22,402 nucleotides of DNA. Source: Lachnospiraceae bacterium. GTDB lineage: Bacteria; Bacillota; Clostridia; Lachnospirales; Lachnospiraceae. This document shows positions 15,488 through 21,794 of this stretch, in pieces. The notes beneath the pieces were generated by a model that saw only the letters and a program-made list of their open reading frames with translations, ran no database searches and was not told where the DNA came from. How positions within the stretch are numbered: position 1 is the first letter of the stretch; each line of letters opens with the position of its first letter. The stretch spans positions 1 to 22,402 of the forward strand of contig JAILIO010000046.1 of assembly GCA_024695225.1 (NCBI GenBank). Direction: 5' to 3'. A program made the position numbers and the translations under genes.

Positions 15488-15515
15488 CTTTTACATTCTC
15501 ATTTGTCCCTGTCAC
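15488..15515 (-). promoter_or_regulatory. Promoter-like element within the tandem repeat (downstream copy)
   Basis: The same arrangement one period later: GTGACA (15510-15515), 16-nt spacer, TAAAAG (15488-15493). The -10 is weaker because of its final G. The start would be near 15481, just upstream of the CCGCC/GGCGG hairpin that precedes the AAGGAG site. Confidence 0.3.
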
Positions 15516-15537
15516 CTGTTGAGGGTGGATAATTCAG

Positions 15538-15565
15538 ATTTTACGTTCTCATTTGTCCCTGTCAC
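15538..15565 (-). promoter_or_regulatory. Promoter-like element within the tandem repeat (upstream copy)
   Basis: Minus strand GTGACA (15560-15565), 16-nt spacer, TAAAAT (15538-15543). Predicted start is near 15531, giving a leader of about 90 nt with two of the repeat hairpins before the ribosome binding site. Confidence 0.4.
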
Positions 15566-15650
15566 CTGCTGATGGCGGATACTGCCTCCTTACATGTCCT
15601 CATTATCCGGTGCAGCTGTCAGGACACGTAAATGATAACCCCGCAGGGTC

Positions 15651-15695
15651 AAAACACATAACGCCCGGCAGACCTGGACACAGGCTGTCGGGCGT
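15651..15695 (-). terminator. Strong hairpin terminator of the hexuronate operon
   Basis: Just after the eda stop, minus-strand ACGCCCGACAG and CTGCCGGGCGT (15685-15695 and 15661-15671 in plus coordinates) pair over 10 of 11 positions. An inner CCTG/CAGG extends the stem under a TGTC loop. A broken T-tract (TTATGTGTTTT) follows, down to 15651. The shape and position fit an intrinsic terminator, though the U-run is interrupted. Confidence 0.7.
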
Positions 15696-15725
15696 CAGGA
15701 TACTATCCATTCATTAAAAGCTGTA

Positions 15726-16688
15726 TCAGATCTTTTTCAAATGCAGCGCAAAGCCTGCGATATCCAGATCGGTGTAGATGTTCTGGGTATTGCCCTTTGC
15801 GTCTGTTCCCCTTGTGGACTCGTCGAAGCCTACGCCTTTCCTTCCCAGGTGGTATATGGCTCTGTCCACATTGTATGTGCCGATGGCTATATGGCCGTGC
15901 TCGCCTCTGCCCTTGGAACGCATGACTTCAAAATCTGCGCCGGCAAATACCGATGAGTTTCCGGGCTTGTAATCAAACCCGAAGAGGTCGCAGAGAAGCT
16001 TTGCGGTCTTCTCGGCGGAAGCGCTGTCGGACTCGTTTATCCCCAGATGAATGATCTTGAAGCCCAGCAGGTTCTTCACCGCAGCCTTGCAGATCTCGGT
16101 GATCTCATCCCACTTCTCTTCATTTATCAGTTCCTTCTTCACCATCCAGGTGCCGCCCACTGCCACGATCTGATCGAAGGATGCGTACTGGGCCAGGTTC
16201 TGGGTGTTGATGCCGCCTGTGGGCATCCAGTTCAGGTTCTTGTAGGGTCCCGCCAGGGCTTTGAGCTTTCCGATGCCCCCGTTCTGCTCTGCGGGGAAGA
16301 ATTTCACGGTGTCCAGACCCAGGCTCATGGCCTGTTCCATCTCGCCGGGGGTGGCGGTGCCGGGGCACATGGGCACTCCCTTGGAGATCACGTATTTGGT
16401 CACCTCGGGGTTGAAACCGGGGCTCACGATGAACTTTGAACCTGCGTCGATGGCTCTGTCTGCCTGCTCTTTGGTGAGGACTGTACCTGCTCCCACCAGC
16501 ATCTCAGGGACTTCCTTTGCAATACGCCTGATGGCTTCCTCCCCTGCTGCGGTGCGGAAAGTGACTTCCGCTGCGGGAAGGCCGCCCTCGGAGAGGGCTT
16601 TGGCGAGAGGCACAGCCTTGTCGGCGTCGTCTATGGCTATTACCGGTACTATTCCTATGTCGTGGAGCTGCTTGATAACCTTGTCCAT
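15726..16688 (-). CDS. eda: KDPG/KHG aldolase fused to a C-terminal VOC/glyoxalase-like domain
   Basis: Cleaves 2-keto-3-deoxy-6-phosphogluconate to pyruvate and glyceraldehyde-3-phosphate. Residues 1-205 form the aldolase TIM barrel, with general base E41 (AAEVTFRT), phosphate/substrate loop VGAGTV (65-70), CPGTATPGE (108-116), Schiff-base K129 (DTVKFFPAE) and PTGGI (156-160). The aldolase alone is usually about 210 residues. Here about 110 more (211-320, starting KIIHLGINE and ending IAGFALHLKKI) look like a VOC/glyoxalase-fold half, including GEHGHIAIGTYNVDRAIYHL. The reading frame is continuous, so this is a real fusion. GGAG lies 9 nt before the ATG inside the end of kduD, whose TAA is 1 nt away. 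It is the last gene of the operon. The role of the extra domain is unknown. Confidence 0.93.
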   Translation of the reverse strand: MDKVIKQLHDIGIVPVIAIDDADKAVPLAKALSEGGLPAAEVTFRTAAGEEAIRRIAKEVPEMLVGAGTVLTKEQADRAIDAGSKFIVSPGFNPEVTKYVISKGVPMCPGTATPGEMEQAMSLGLDTVKFFPAEQNGGIGKLKALAGPYKNLNWMPTGGINTQNLAQYASFDQIVAVGGTWMVKKELINEEKWDEITEICKAAVKNLLGFKIIHLGINESDSASAEKTAKLLCDLFGFDYKPGNSSVFAGADFEVMRSKGRGEHGHIAIGTYNVDRAIYHLGRKGVGFDESTRGTDAKGNTQNIYTDLDIAGFALHLKKI

Positions 16689-16689
16689 A

Positions 16690-17559
16690 TTATTTGTCTC
16701 CTACTTTTACAGAATCGTTCTCTTCCTCTTCCTTGAACTTGCTCTCATCCAGCTGGTTGGGATCCTGGCCGATGTATGCCAGTATTCCGCCATCGATATA
16801 CACCACCTGTCCGTTTATGAAGTCTGATGCAGGGGATGCAAGAAATACTGCCAGGCCCATCAGATCCTCTGTCTTGCCCCAGCGCTGTGCGGGGGTCTTT
16901 GAACGGATGAAACGGTCGAAGGGATGCATGGAACCGTCAGCCTGCTTTTCCCTGAGGGGAGCAGTCTGGGGAGTGGCTATATAGCCGGGTCCTATGGCGT
17001 TGCACTGGATGTTGTACATTCCGTACTCGGAACAGACATTCTTTGTGAGCATCTTGAGACCGCCCTTGGCTGCCGCGTATGCGGAGACTGTCTCTCTTCC
17101 CAGTTCGGACATCATGGAGCAGGCGTTTATGATCTTGCCGCTCTTCTTCTCTATCATATCGGGAAGCACTGCCTTTGTGCAGATGAAGGGACCTGTCAGA
17201 TCCACGTCGATGACCTGCTGCCACTGACCCAGTGTCATCTCTGTCATGGGTATCCTCTTTATGATACCTGCATTGTTCACCAGGATGTCTATGGGGCCAA
17301 ACTGTGCCTTCACATCCGCCACAAACTTTGCAACTGCCTCTTCATTTGTGACATCGCACACAGCGCCGTATGCATCTATTCCCTTTTCCTTGTAGGCGGC
17401 CATACCCTTGTCCACCAGTTCCTGGTTGATATCGTTAAATACGATCTTCTTTGCGCCGGCTTCTGCAAACGCCTCCGCATATGCAAGGCCCAGTCCGTAT
17501 GAAGCCCCTGTGATCCAGGCCACCTTTCCGTCAAGTCTGAAACTGTCAAGAATTCCCAT
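16690..17559 (-). CDS. kduD: 2-dehydro-3-deoxy-D-gluconate 5-dehydrogenase (KduD-like SDR; also annotated gluconate 5-dehydrogenase)
   Basis: Classical short-chain dehydrogenase that interconverts 3-deoxy-D-glycero-2,5-hexodiulosonate and 2-keto-3-deoxygluconate with NAD(H). It has the TGASYGLG cofactor motif at residues 17-24, NNAG at 95-98, and the catalytic S148, Y161 and K165 (SxxxYxxxK region). GPGYIATPQTAP and VYIDGGILAYIG form the C-terminal core. The 289-residue length includes a charged C-terminal tail of about 25 residues beyond the usual 253-residue E. coli KduD, typical of the gluconate 5-dehydrogenase-like clade. AAGGAGG lies 8 nt upstream of the ATG. Assignment to KduD rather than IdnO rests on its neighbours KduI and Eda. 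Confidence 0.85.
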   Translation of the reverse strand: MGILDSFRLDGKVAWITGASYGLGLAYAEAFAEAGAKKIVFNDINQELVDKGMAAYKEKGIDAYGAVCDVTNEEAVAKFVADVKAQFGPIDILVNNAGIIKRIPMTEMTLGQWQQVIDVDLTGPFICTKAVLPDMIEKKSGKIINACSMMSELGRETVSAYAAAKGGLKMLTKNVCSEYGMYNIQCNAIGPGYIATPQTAPLREKQADGSMHPFDRFIRSKTPAQRWGKTEDLMGLAVFLASPASDFINGQVVYIDGGILAYIGQDPNQLDESKFKEEEENDSVKVGDK

Positions 17560-17625
17560 TTACTTATCCTCCTTCTCATTTTCTTCAAGCGGAAACAGTT
17601 CCGCATTGGTCTGCCACATTCTCAT
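17560..17625 (-). other. Possible small ORF directly abutting kduD (unproven)
   Basis: In the 136-nt kduI-kduD gap a 21-codon frame runs from ATG 17625 to a TAA that ends at 17560, immediately before the kduD ATG (product MRMWQTNAELFPLEENEKED plus K). The same frame stays open upstream through the whole gap and into the kduI end, but no ATG is found there; only a TTG inside kduI could extend it. No good ribosome binding site precedes the ATG, while the kduD site lies in its last codons. It could be a leader peptide, a gene remnant or chance. Confidence 0.3.
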
Positions 17626-17695
17626 TTCTTCAATTATCTTCAGCGGAAATGATCCCGCATCGTTTCGCTGTATTCCGGTCTTTGCCGGATCGTTA
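17583..17695 (-). repeat. kduI-kduD intercistronic repeat/hairpin region
   Basis: The minus strand contains three hairpins: TCCGG/CCGGA just after the kduI stop, then GCGGGA-TCAT-TTCCGC (one G-U pair), then GCGGAA-CTGT-TTCCGC. The last two lie in an imperfect direct repeat with a 54-nt offset (ATGCGGRA...TTTCCGCT...GAAGA). None has a following U-run, so they look like stability or processing elements rather than terminators. Confidence 0.55.
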
Positions 17696-18559
17696 TCAGA
17701 GCAGGTCCTTATTTGCCACGTCGTCCATGTCGTCAAAGTCCTGGTTCTCCCCGGCCATGCCCCAGATAAATGTGTAATTCTGTGTGCCGCATCCCGCGTG
17801 GATGGACCAGGAAGGGGAAATGACTGCCTGCTTGTTGTGCATGACTATGTGCCTGGTCTCCTGAGGTTGTCCCATGAGATGCATCACATAGGCATCCTCC
17901 GGAAGCTCGAAATACATATAGACTTCCATCCTGCGGTCGTGGGTGTGGCAGGGCATGGAATTCCACACCGATCCGGGCTCCAGATGGGTCATTCCCATCT
18001 CCAGCTGGCAGGACTGTACCTGTCCCGGCAGGATGAATTTGTTGATGGTCCTGTGGTTTGATGACTCAAGGCTTCCCAGTTCCACCTTGTTCTCATCCTT
18101 TATTATGACCACTCCCTCGGAGGGAGTTCCTTCGCGCTTTATGAGCACCGTGGGATAGGTGGTGTGGGCAGGTGTGCTGTTCAGATAGAACTCTGCGGGT
18201 TCAGATGCGGATACGCTTGCAAATGTGATATCCTTTGAGCCCCGGCCGATGTACATGCCTTCTCTGGCTCCCACCTCGTAGACCTTGCCGTCTACGGTGA
18301 CCTTTCCGGCTCCGCCTATATTTATGATGCCCAGTTCCCTTCTCTCGAGGAAGTATTCTGCTCTCAGTTCATCTCCGGCGGTGAGCTTCAGTGTCTCTTT
18401 CACAGGCACTGCAGATCCCGCTATGATCCTGTCGTACTGACTGTAGACCAGCTTTATCTCATCAGGTCTGAACAGGTCTCCCACAAAAAATCTGTCACGC
18501 AGCTCCTTTGTGTCGTACCTCTTCACATCCTCAGGCGCTGCGGCATGTCTGACTTCCAT
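17696..18559 (-). CDS. kduI: 5-dehydro-4-deoxy-D-glucuronate isomerase (4-deoxy-L-threo-5-hexosulose-uronate ketol-isomerase)
   Basis: Isomerises the ring-opened unsaturated uronate released by pectin lyase, alginate-like or GAG lyase pathways to 3-deoxy-D-glycero-2,5-hexodiulosonate, the substrate of KduD. The 287-residue protein is a bicupin of the usual length (about 278). Zinc ligands are H205, H207, E212 (MPCHTHDRRMEVYMYFE) and H254 (WSIHAGCGTQNYTFIWGM), the canonical set. RYDTKELRDRFFVGDLF near the N-terminus is typical. AAGGAGG lies 4 nt before the ATG. It sits 81 nt downstream of uxaC and 136 nt upstream of kduD. Confidence 0.95.
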   Translation of the reverse strand: MEVRHAAAPEDVKRYDTKELRDRFFVGDLFRPDEIKLVYSQYDRIIAGSAVPVKETLKLTAGDELRAEYFLERRELGIINIGGAGKVTVDGKVYEVGAREGMYIGRGSKDITFASVSASEPAEFYLNSTPAHTTYPTVLIKREGTPSEGVVIIKDENKVELGSLESSNHRTINKFILPGQVQSCQLEMGMTHLEPGSVWNSMPCHTHDRRMEVYMYFELPEDAYVMHLMGQPQETRHIVMHNKQAVISPSWSIHAGCGTQNYTFIWGMAGENQDFDDMDDVANKDLL

Positions 18560-18640
18560 ATTGCCTCCTTATTTCACCGGTACGGATGCAGGGAACCGGG
18601 ATTTAAATAATACCCCCTCACCGATTCCCCCATCCTGTTT

Positions 18641-20074
18641 TCAGATACCGAAATATCTCTTTGAGTTGTAGAAGGATATGCCCTCCACAAGCTTCTTCAG
18701 ACTTTCCTCATCGTTTGGATACTCGCCGTTCTCCACCCACTGTCCGATCTGGTTGCACATGATCCTGCGGAAATAATCATGTCTTGTGTAGGACAGGAAG
18801 GAACGTGAATCAGTGAGCATTCCCACAAAGTTACCCAGAAGGGAAAGGTTTGCCAGAGACTTCATATGCTCTTCCATTCCGCTCTTGGTGTCGTTGAACC
18901 ACCATGCGGGTCCGTGCTGGATGTACCCGGGCACAGCGTCCTTCTGGAATGCTCCCAGCACTGTGTCTATGACCTCATTGTCACCGGGGTGAAGTGAGAA
19001 CAGTATGGTCTTGGGCAGTTCGTCCGTGGAGTCCAGATCGCTCAGGAAGGAAGCCATGGAATCTGCGCAGAAGTTCTGTGTGATCATATCGAAACCGGTA
19101 TCCGGTCCAAAGGTCTTGAACATGCGTCTGTTCACATTCCTCGAGCAGGAATAGTGTATCTCCATGGCGATCCCCAGCCTCTTGTAAGCTCTTCCAAGGG
19201 CCAGGAGCACTACTGTCTGGTATTTTTCGGACTCTTCACGGGTGACCTTCTGTCCGGACATGGCCTTCTTGAAGATCTGATCCGCCTCTTCAATGCTGCA
19301 GGGCTTGTAAGGCACGAAATCGATCCCGTGGTCGGAGGCGACGCAGCCGTGCTGTGCAAAGAATTCAGCCCTGTTGACCACAGCGTCTATCACATCCTGG
19401 GCGGAGTTTAAGCTGTCCTTATTTACGGCGTGGGCCAGCTGTCCGATGTACTCGACAAAGCCGTCCTTGTCGATGTTCAAAGCCTTGTCCGGCCTGTAGG
19501 AAGGGCGGACTATGGTCTTTATGCTGTCGTCTGCCGCGATCTTTTCATGCCATTCCAGAGTGTCCACCGGATCGTCGGTGGTGCCCACATAGTAGACGTT
19601 TGACTGCTCTATGATGCCCCGGACCGTGAGATTCGGGTCATTCTTCAGCATATCATTTGCCTGGTCCCATATCTTTTTTGCATTTGAGGGCTTCAGGGGC
19701 TCAGTGACATTGAAATACTTCCTGAGTTCCAGATTGCACCAGTGATACATGGGATTGCCGATGGCCATCTCAAGGGTCCCTGCAAACTCTTCAAACCTCT
19801 TGTAGGGGTCGTCGGGATCTGTTATGTCCTTTTCCGGAATGCCGTTTGAACGCATAAGACGCCATTTATAATGGTCTCCGAAATAGCTTCCGTCGGGATT
19901 CTTTCCCCCCAGCCATACCTGGCCTATATCGTCGAATCTCCTGTTCTCATATATCTCCCTGGGAGAGATATGGCAGTGATAATCGATGATGGGAAGCTTT
20001 TCTGAATAATCGTGGAAAAGATGGACAGCCGTGTCATTCAAAAGCACGAAGTCCTTATCCATAAAATCTCTCAT
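18641..20074 (-). CDS. uxaC: Glucuronate/galacturonate isomerase
   Basis: Converts D-glucuronate to D-fructuronate and D-galacturonate to D-tagaturonate. The 477-residue protein matches UxaC in length (about 470) and motifs: the metal-binding DYHCHISPRE with H33 and H35, VGTTDDPVDTLEWH (163-176), ASDHGIDF (246-253), and the C-terminal GNFVGMLTDSRSFLSYTRHD (414-433), which is characteristic of the family in the amidohydrolase superfamily. The ATG at 20074 has AAGGAG 7 nt upstream; the internal ATG at 20062 is less favoured. It is 13 nt after the reductase gene and thus in the same operon. Confidence 0.96.
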   Translation of the reverse strand: MRDFMDKDFVLLNDTAVHLFHDYSEKLPIIDYHCHISPREIYENRRFDDIGQVWLGGKNPDGSYFGDHYKWRLMRSNGIPEKDITDPDDPYKRFEEFAGTLEMAIGNPMYHWCNLELRKYFNVTEPLKPSNAKKIWDQANDMLKNDPNLTVRGIIEQSNVYYVGTTDDPVDTLEWHEKIAADDSIKTIVRPSYRPDKALNIDKDGFVEYIGQLAHAVNKDSLNSAQDVIDAVVNRAEFFAQHGCVASDHGIDFVPYKPCSIEEADQIFKKAMSGQKVTREESEKYQTVVLLALGRAYKRLGIAMEIHYSCSRNVNRRMFKTFGPDTGFDMITQNFCADSMASFLSDLDSTDELPKTILFSLHPGDNEVIDTVLGAFQKDAVPGYIQHGPAWWFNDTKSGMEEHMKSLANLSLLGNFVGMLTDSRSFLSYTRHDYFRRIMCNQIGQWVENGEYPNDEESLKKLVEGISFYNSKRYFGI

Positions 20075-20087
20075 CTGCTTGCTCCTT

Positions 20088-21704
20088 TCAGCCGAGATAC
20101 TTCTTGAGAGTCGCCTTCACCGCTCCGGGTCCTGCGATCTCCTCCTCGAATATGCCCTCGATCTTCTCTCCCACGCCCAGCTCGTACAGATCTGAGCCGA
20201 AGATCTCCTTGTTGGAGAGGATGGGCTTGAGGGCTCCCTTTGCGGATGCAGGGTCTCCCAGTTTCACATTCTTCAGATATCCCTGAAGCTCTTCAGCCAT
20301 GGGATCGGGTGAGATCTGGAATTCTTTTCCGTCATCTCCCACTCCCATGAGATATCTGCACCATCCTGCGATAGCCACGGGGATGCAGACCAGTTTGTCG
20401 ATGTCCTTGCCGCTGTCAGACTTGTACGCCCTCATGGTCTCTCCGTAACGGATGCCCACCTTCTGTGAGGTGTCGGTGGCGATCCTCTGCGGCGTATCGG
20501 GGATGTAAGGATTGGGCAGTCTCTTGTCTATGACCTCATGTATGAACTGCTCGGGGTTGATGATCTTGGGATCGATGACAACGGGCATTCCCTCGTCGTA
20601 ACCTATGCCGGACACCAGTTTCTTGAGCTCCTCATCCTTCATCTCGGAAGCTATGGTGTCGTACCCCAGAAGGCATCCGTAAACAGCAAGGGCTGTGTGA
20701 AGGGGATTCAGGCAGGTTGTGACCTTCATCCGCTCGGAGAGGTTCACCGTATCCCTGTCTGTGAGGAACACGCCTTCCACATCGTCAAGGGGAGGCCTTC
20801 CATTGGGGAAGCGGTCCTCCACCACGAGATAGTGGGGAACTTCCGTATTGACGAAGGGTGCTATATATGTCTTCTTCGCTGTGACCACGGGAGCCATGTC
20901 CTCTACTCCCAGGTCTTCCAGTGTCTTCTGTACGCTCTCTGCGGGTCTGGGGGTGATCCTGTCGATCATGGACCAGGGGAAGGTCACATCCTGTTCGCTC
21001 TCCAGATACTCGACGAACCCTGCGTCCACAAATCCCTTCTTCTCCCATTCCTTCGCCATGGTCACAACGCCCTCTTTCAGCTTCTTGCCGTTCTGTGAGC
21101 AGTTGTCCATGGAAACCACGGCCAGTTTGAGCTTTCCTGCCTTGTAGCGCTCATAAAGCATAGAGCACACGATGGCCATTGCGTGATGGGGCTTTTCAGG
21201 GCCGCCTTCGATGTCCGTCTTCACGATGCCCATGAACTCGCCGTCCAGTCCGCGAAGGGCGTAACCCTTCTCGGTGATGGTGAAGCTGATCATCTGAAGT
21301 GAAGGCTTTCTGAACACTTCCTTAAGTTTTTCAAACTGCTCGCTGTCCTCGCAGTCGGCCTTGATGCCGTCCGCTATGGATGCGATGATCTCCTTGTCCA
21401 GCTTCCCGTCGGGATGCATCTCCACCAGGAGGGTCAGATTGTCAAAGGGCCTGTAAATAAGGTCTACCACAGAGAAATCGAAGGTGTCCCCGGCGATGAT
21501 ACCGGCCTTCTGCTTCCCCTGTTCCAGAAGCCTCTGCTGTATCTGGGCAATGAACCCGCGGAAGATATTTCCCGCGCCGAAATGGACCCACACAGGATTC
21601 TCTGCGGTTTCCTTCTTCATCGCCTCAACATCAAATGTGGGGACTGATACTCCGGCTTTCTCCCACGCTGCTTTGTCTTTGATGGATTCAAGAGATAATT
21701 TCAT
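20088..21704 (-). CDS. Mannitol dehydrogenase family hexuronate reductase (fructuronate/tagaturonate reductase type)
   Basis: Long-chain polyol-specific dehydrogenase, predicted to reduce fructuronate to mannonate or tagaturonate to altronate with NADH. The 538-residue product begins MKLSLESIKDKAAWEK. It carries the NAD-binding VHFGAGNIFRGF (40-51), the conserved VSMDNCSQNG (197-206) and DRITPRP (248-254). The putative catalytic helix is ERMKVTTCLNPLHTALA with K327, N333 and H336. The start at 21704 is preferred because GGAGG lies 7 nt upstream; the ATG at 21761 adds 19 residues across the intercistronic hairpin. UxaC immediately downstream supports the substrate class; specificity between the two hexuronates is not visible. 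Confidence 0.85.
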   Translation of the reverse strand: MKLSLESIKDKAAWEKAGVSVPTFDVEAMKKETAENPVWVHFGAGNIFRGFIAQIQQRLLEQGKQKAGIIAGDTFDFSVVDLIYRPFDNLTLLVEMHPDGKLDKEIIASIADGIKADCEDSEQFEKLKEVFRKPSLQMISFTITEKGYALRGLDGEFMGIVKTDIEGGPEKPHHAMAIVCSMLYERYKAGKLKLAVVSMDNCSQNGKKLKEGVVTMAKEWEKKGFVDAGFVEYLESEQDVTFPWSMIDRITPRPAESVQKTLEDLGVEDMAPVVTAKKTYIAPFVNTEVPHYLVVEDRFPNGRPPLDDVEGVFLTDRDTVNLSERMKVTTCLNPLHTALAVYGCLLGYDTIASEMKDEELKKLVSGIGYDEGMPVVIDPKIINPEQFIHEVIDKRLPNPYIPDTPQRIATDTSQKVGIRYGETMRAYKSDSGKDIDKLVCIPVAIAGWCRYLMGVGDDGKEFQISPDPMAEELQGYLKNVKLGDPASAKGALKPILSNKEIFGSDLYELGVGEKIEGIFEEEIAGPGAVKATLKKYLG

Positions 21705-21762
21705 TATTTTTCCTCCGATCCGGACAGGGAAGACAGATACCTCCCAGCCGGAAATGATCACA

Positions 21763-21784
21763 GGGGGTGAAAAAACACACCCCC
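21763..21784 (-). other. Intercistronic GC-rich hairpin with T-rich loop
   Basis: A perfect 7-bp stem GGGGGTG/CACCCCC around an 8-nt T-rich loop, 11 nt after the stop of the LarA-like gene. T residues are in the loop rather than after the stem, so a standard intrinsic terminator is unlikely. It may partly attenuate transcription or protect the upstream mRNA end. Confidence 0.5.
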
Positions 21785-21794
21785 GTTTCAGTTG

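Larger units (their letters stand above)
15462..15611 (-). repeat. Three-copy 50-bp tandem repeat in the leader of the coiled-coil membrane gene
   Basis: Units are 15462-15511, 15512-15561 and a degenerate 15562-15611. The first two agree at most positions, including a 17-nt identical stretch (TTCTCATTTGTCCCTG plus flank, plus strand). Each unit has an inverted repeat: CCGCC/GGCGG in unit 1, CACC/GGTG in unit 2 and, read on the minus strand, CGCC/GGTG with a G-U pair in unit 3. The four inner pairs are thus kept by compensating changes. No unique spacers separate the units, so it is not a CRISPR. Confidence 0.85.

Noticed and set aside
15462..15611. Possible CRISPR array
   Set aside because: Repeats are head-to-tail with no unique spacers, degenerate, and only three copies; no cas genes nearby.
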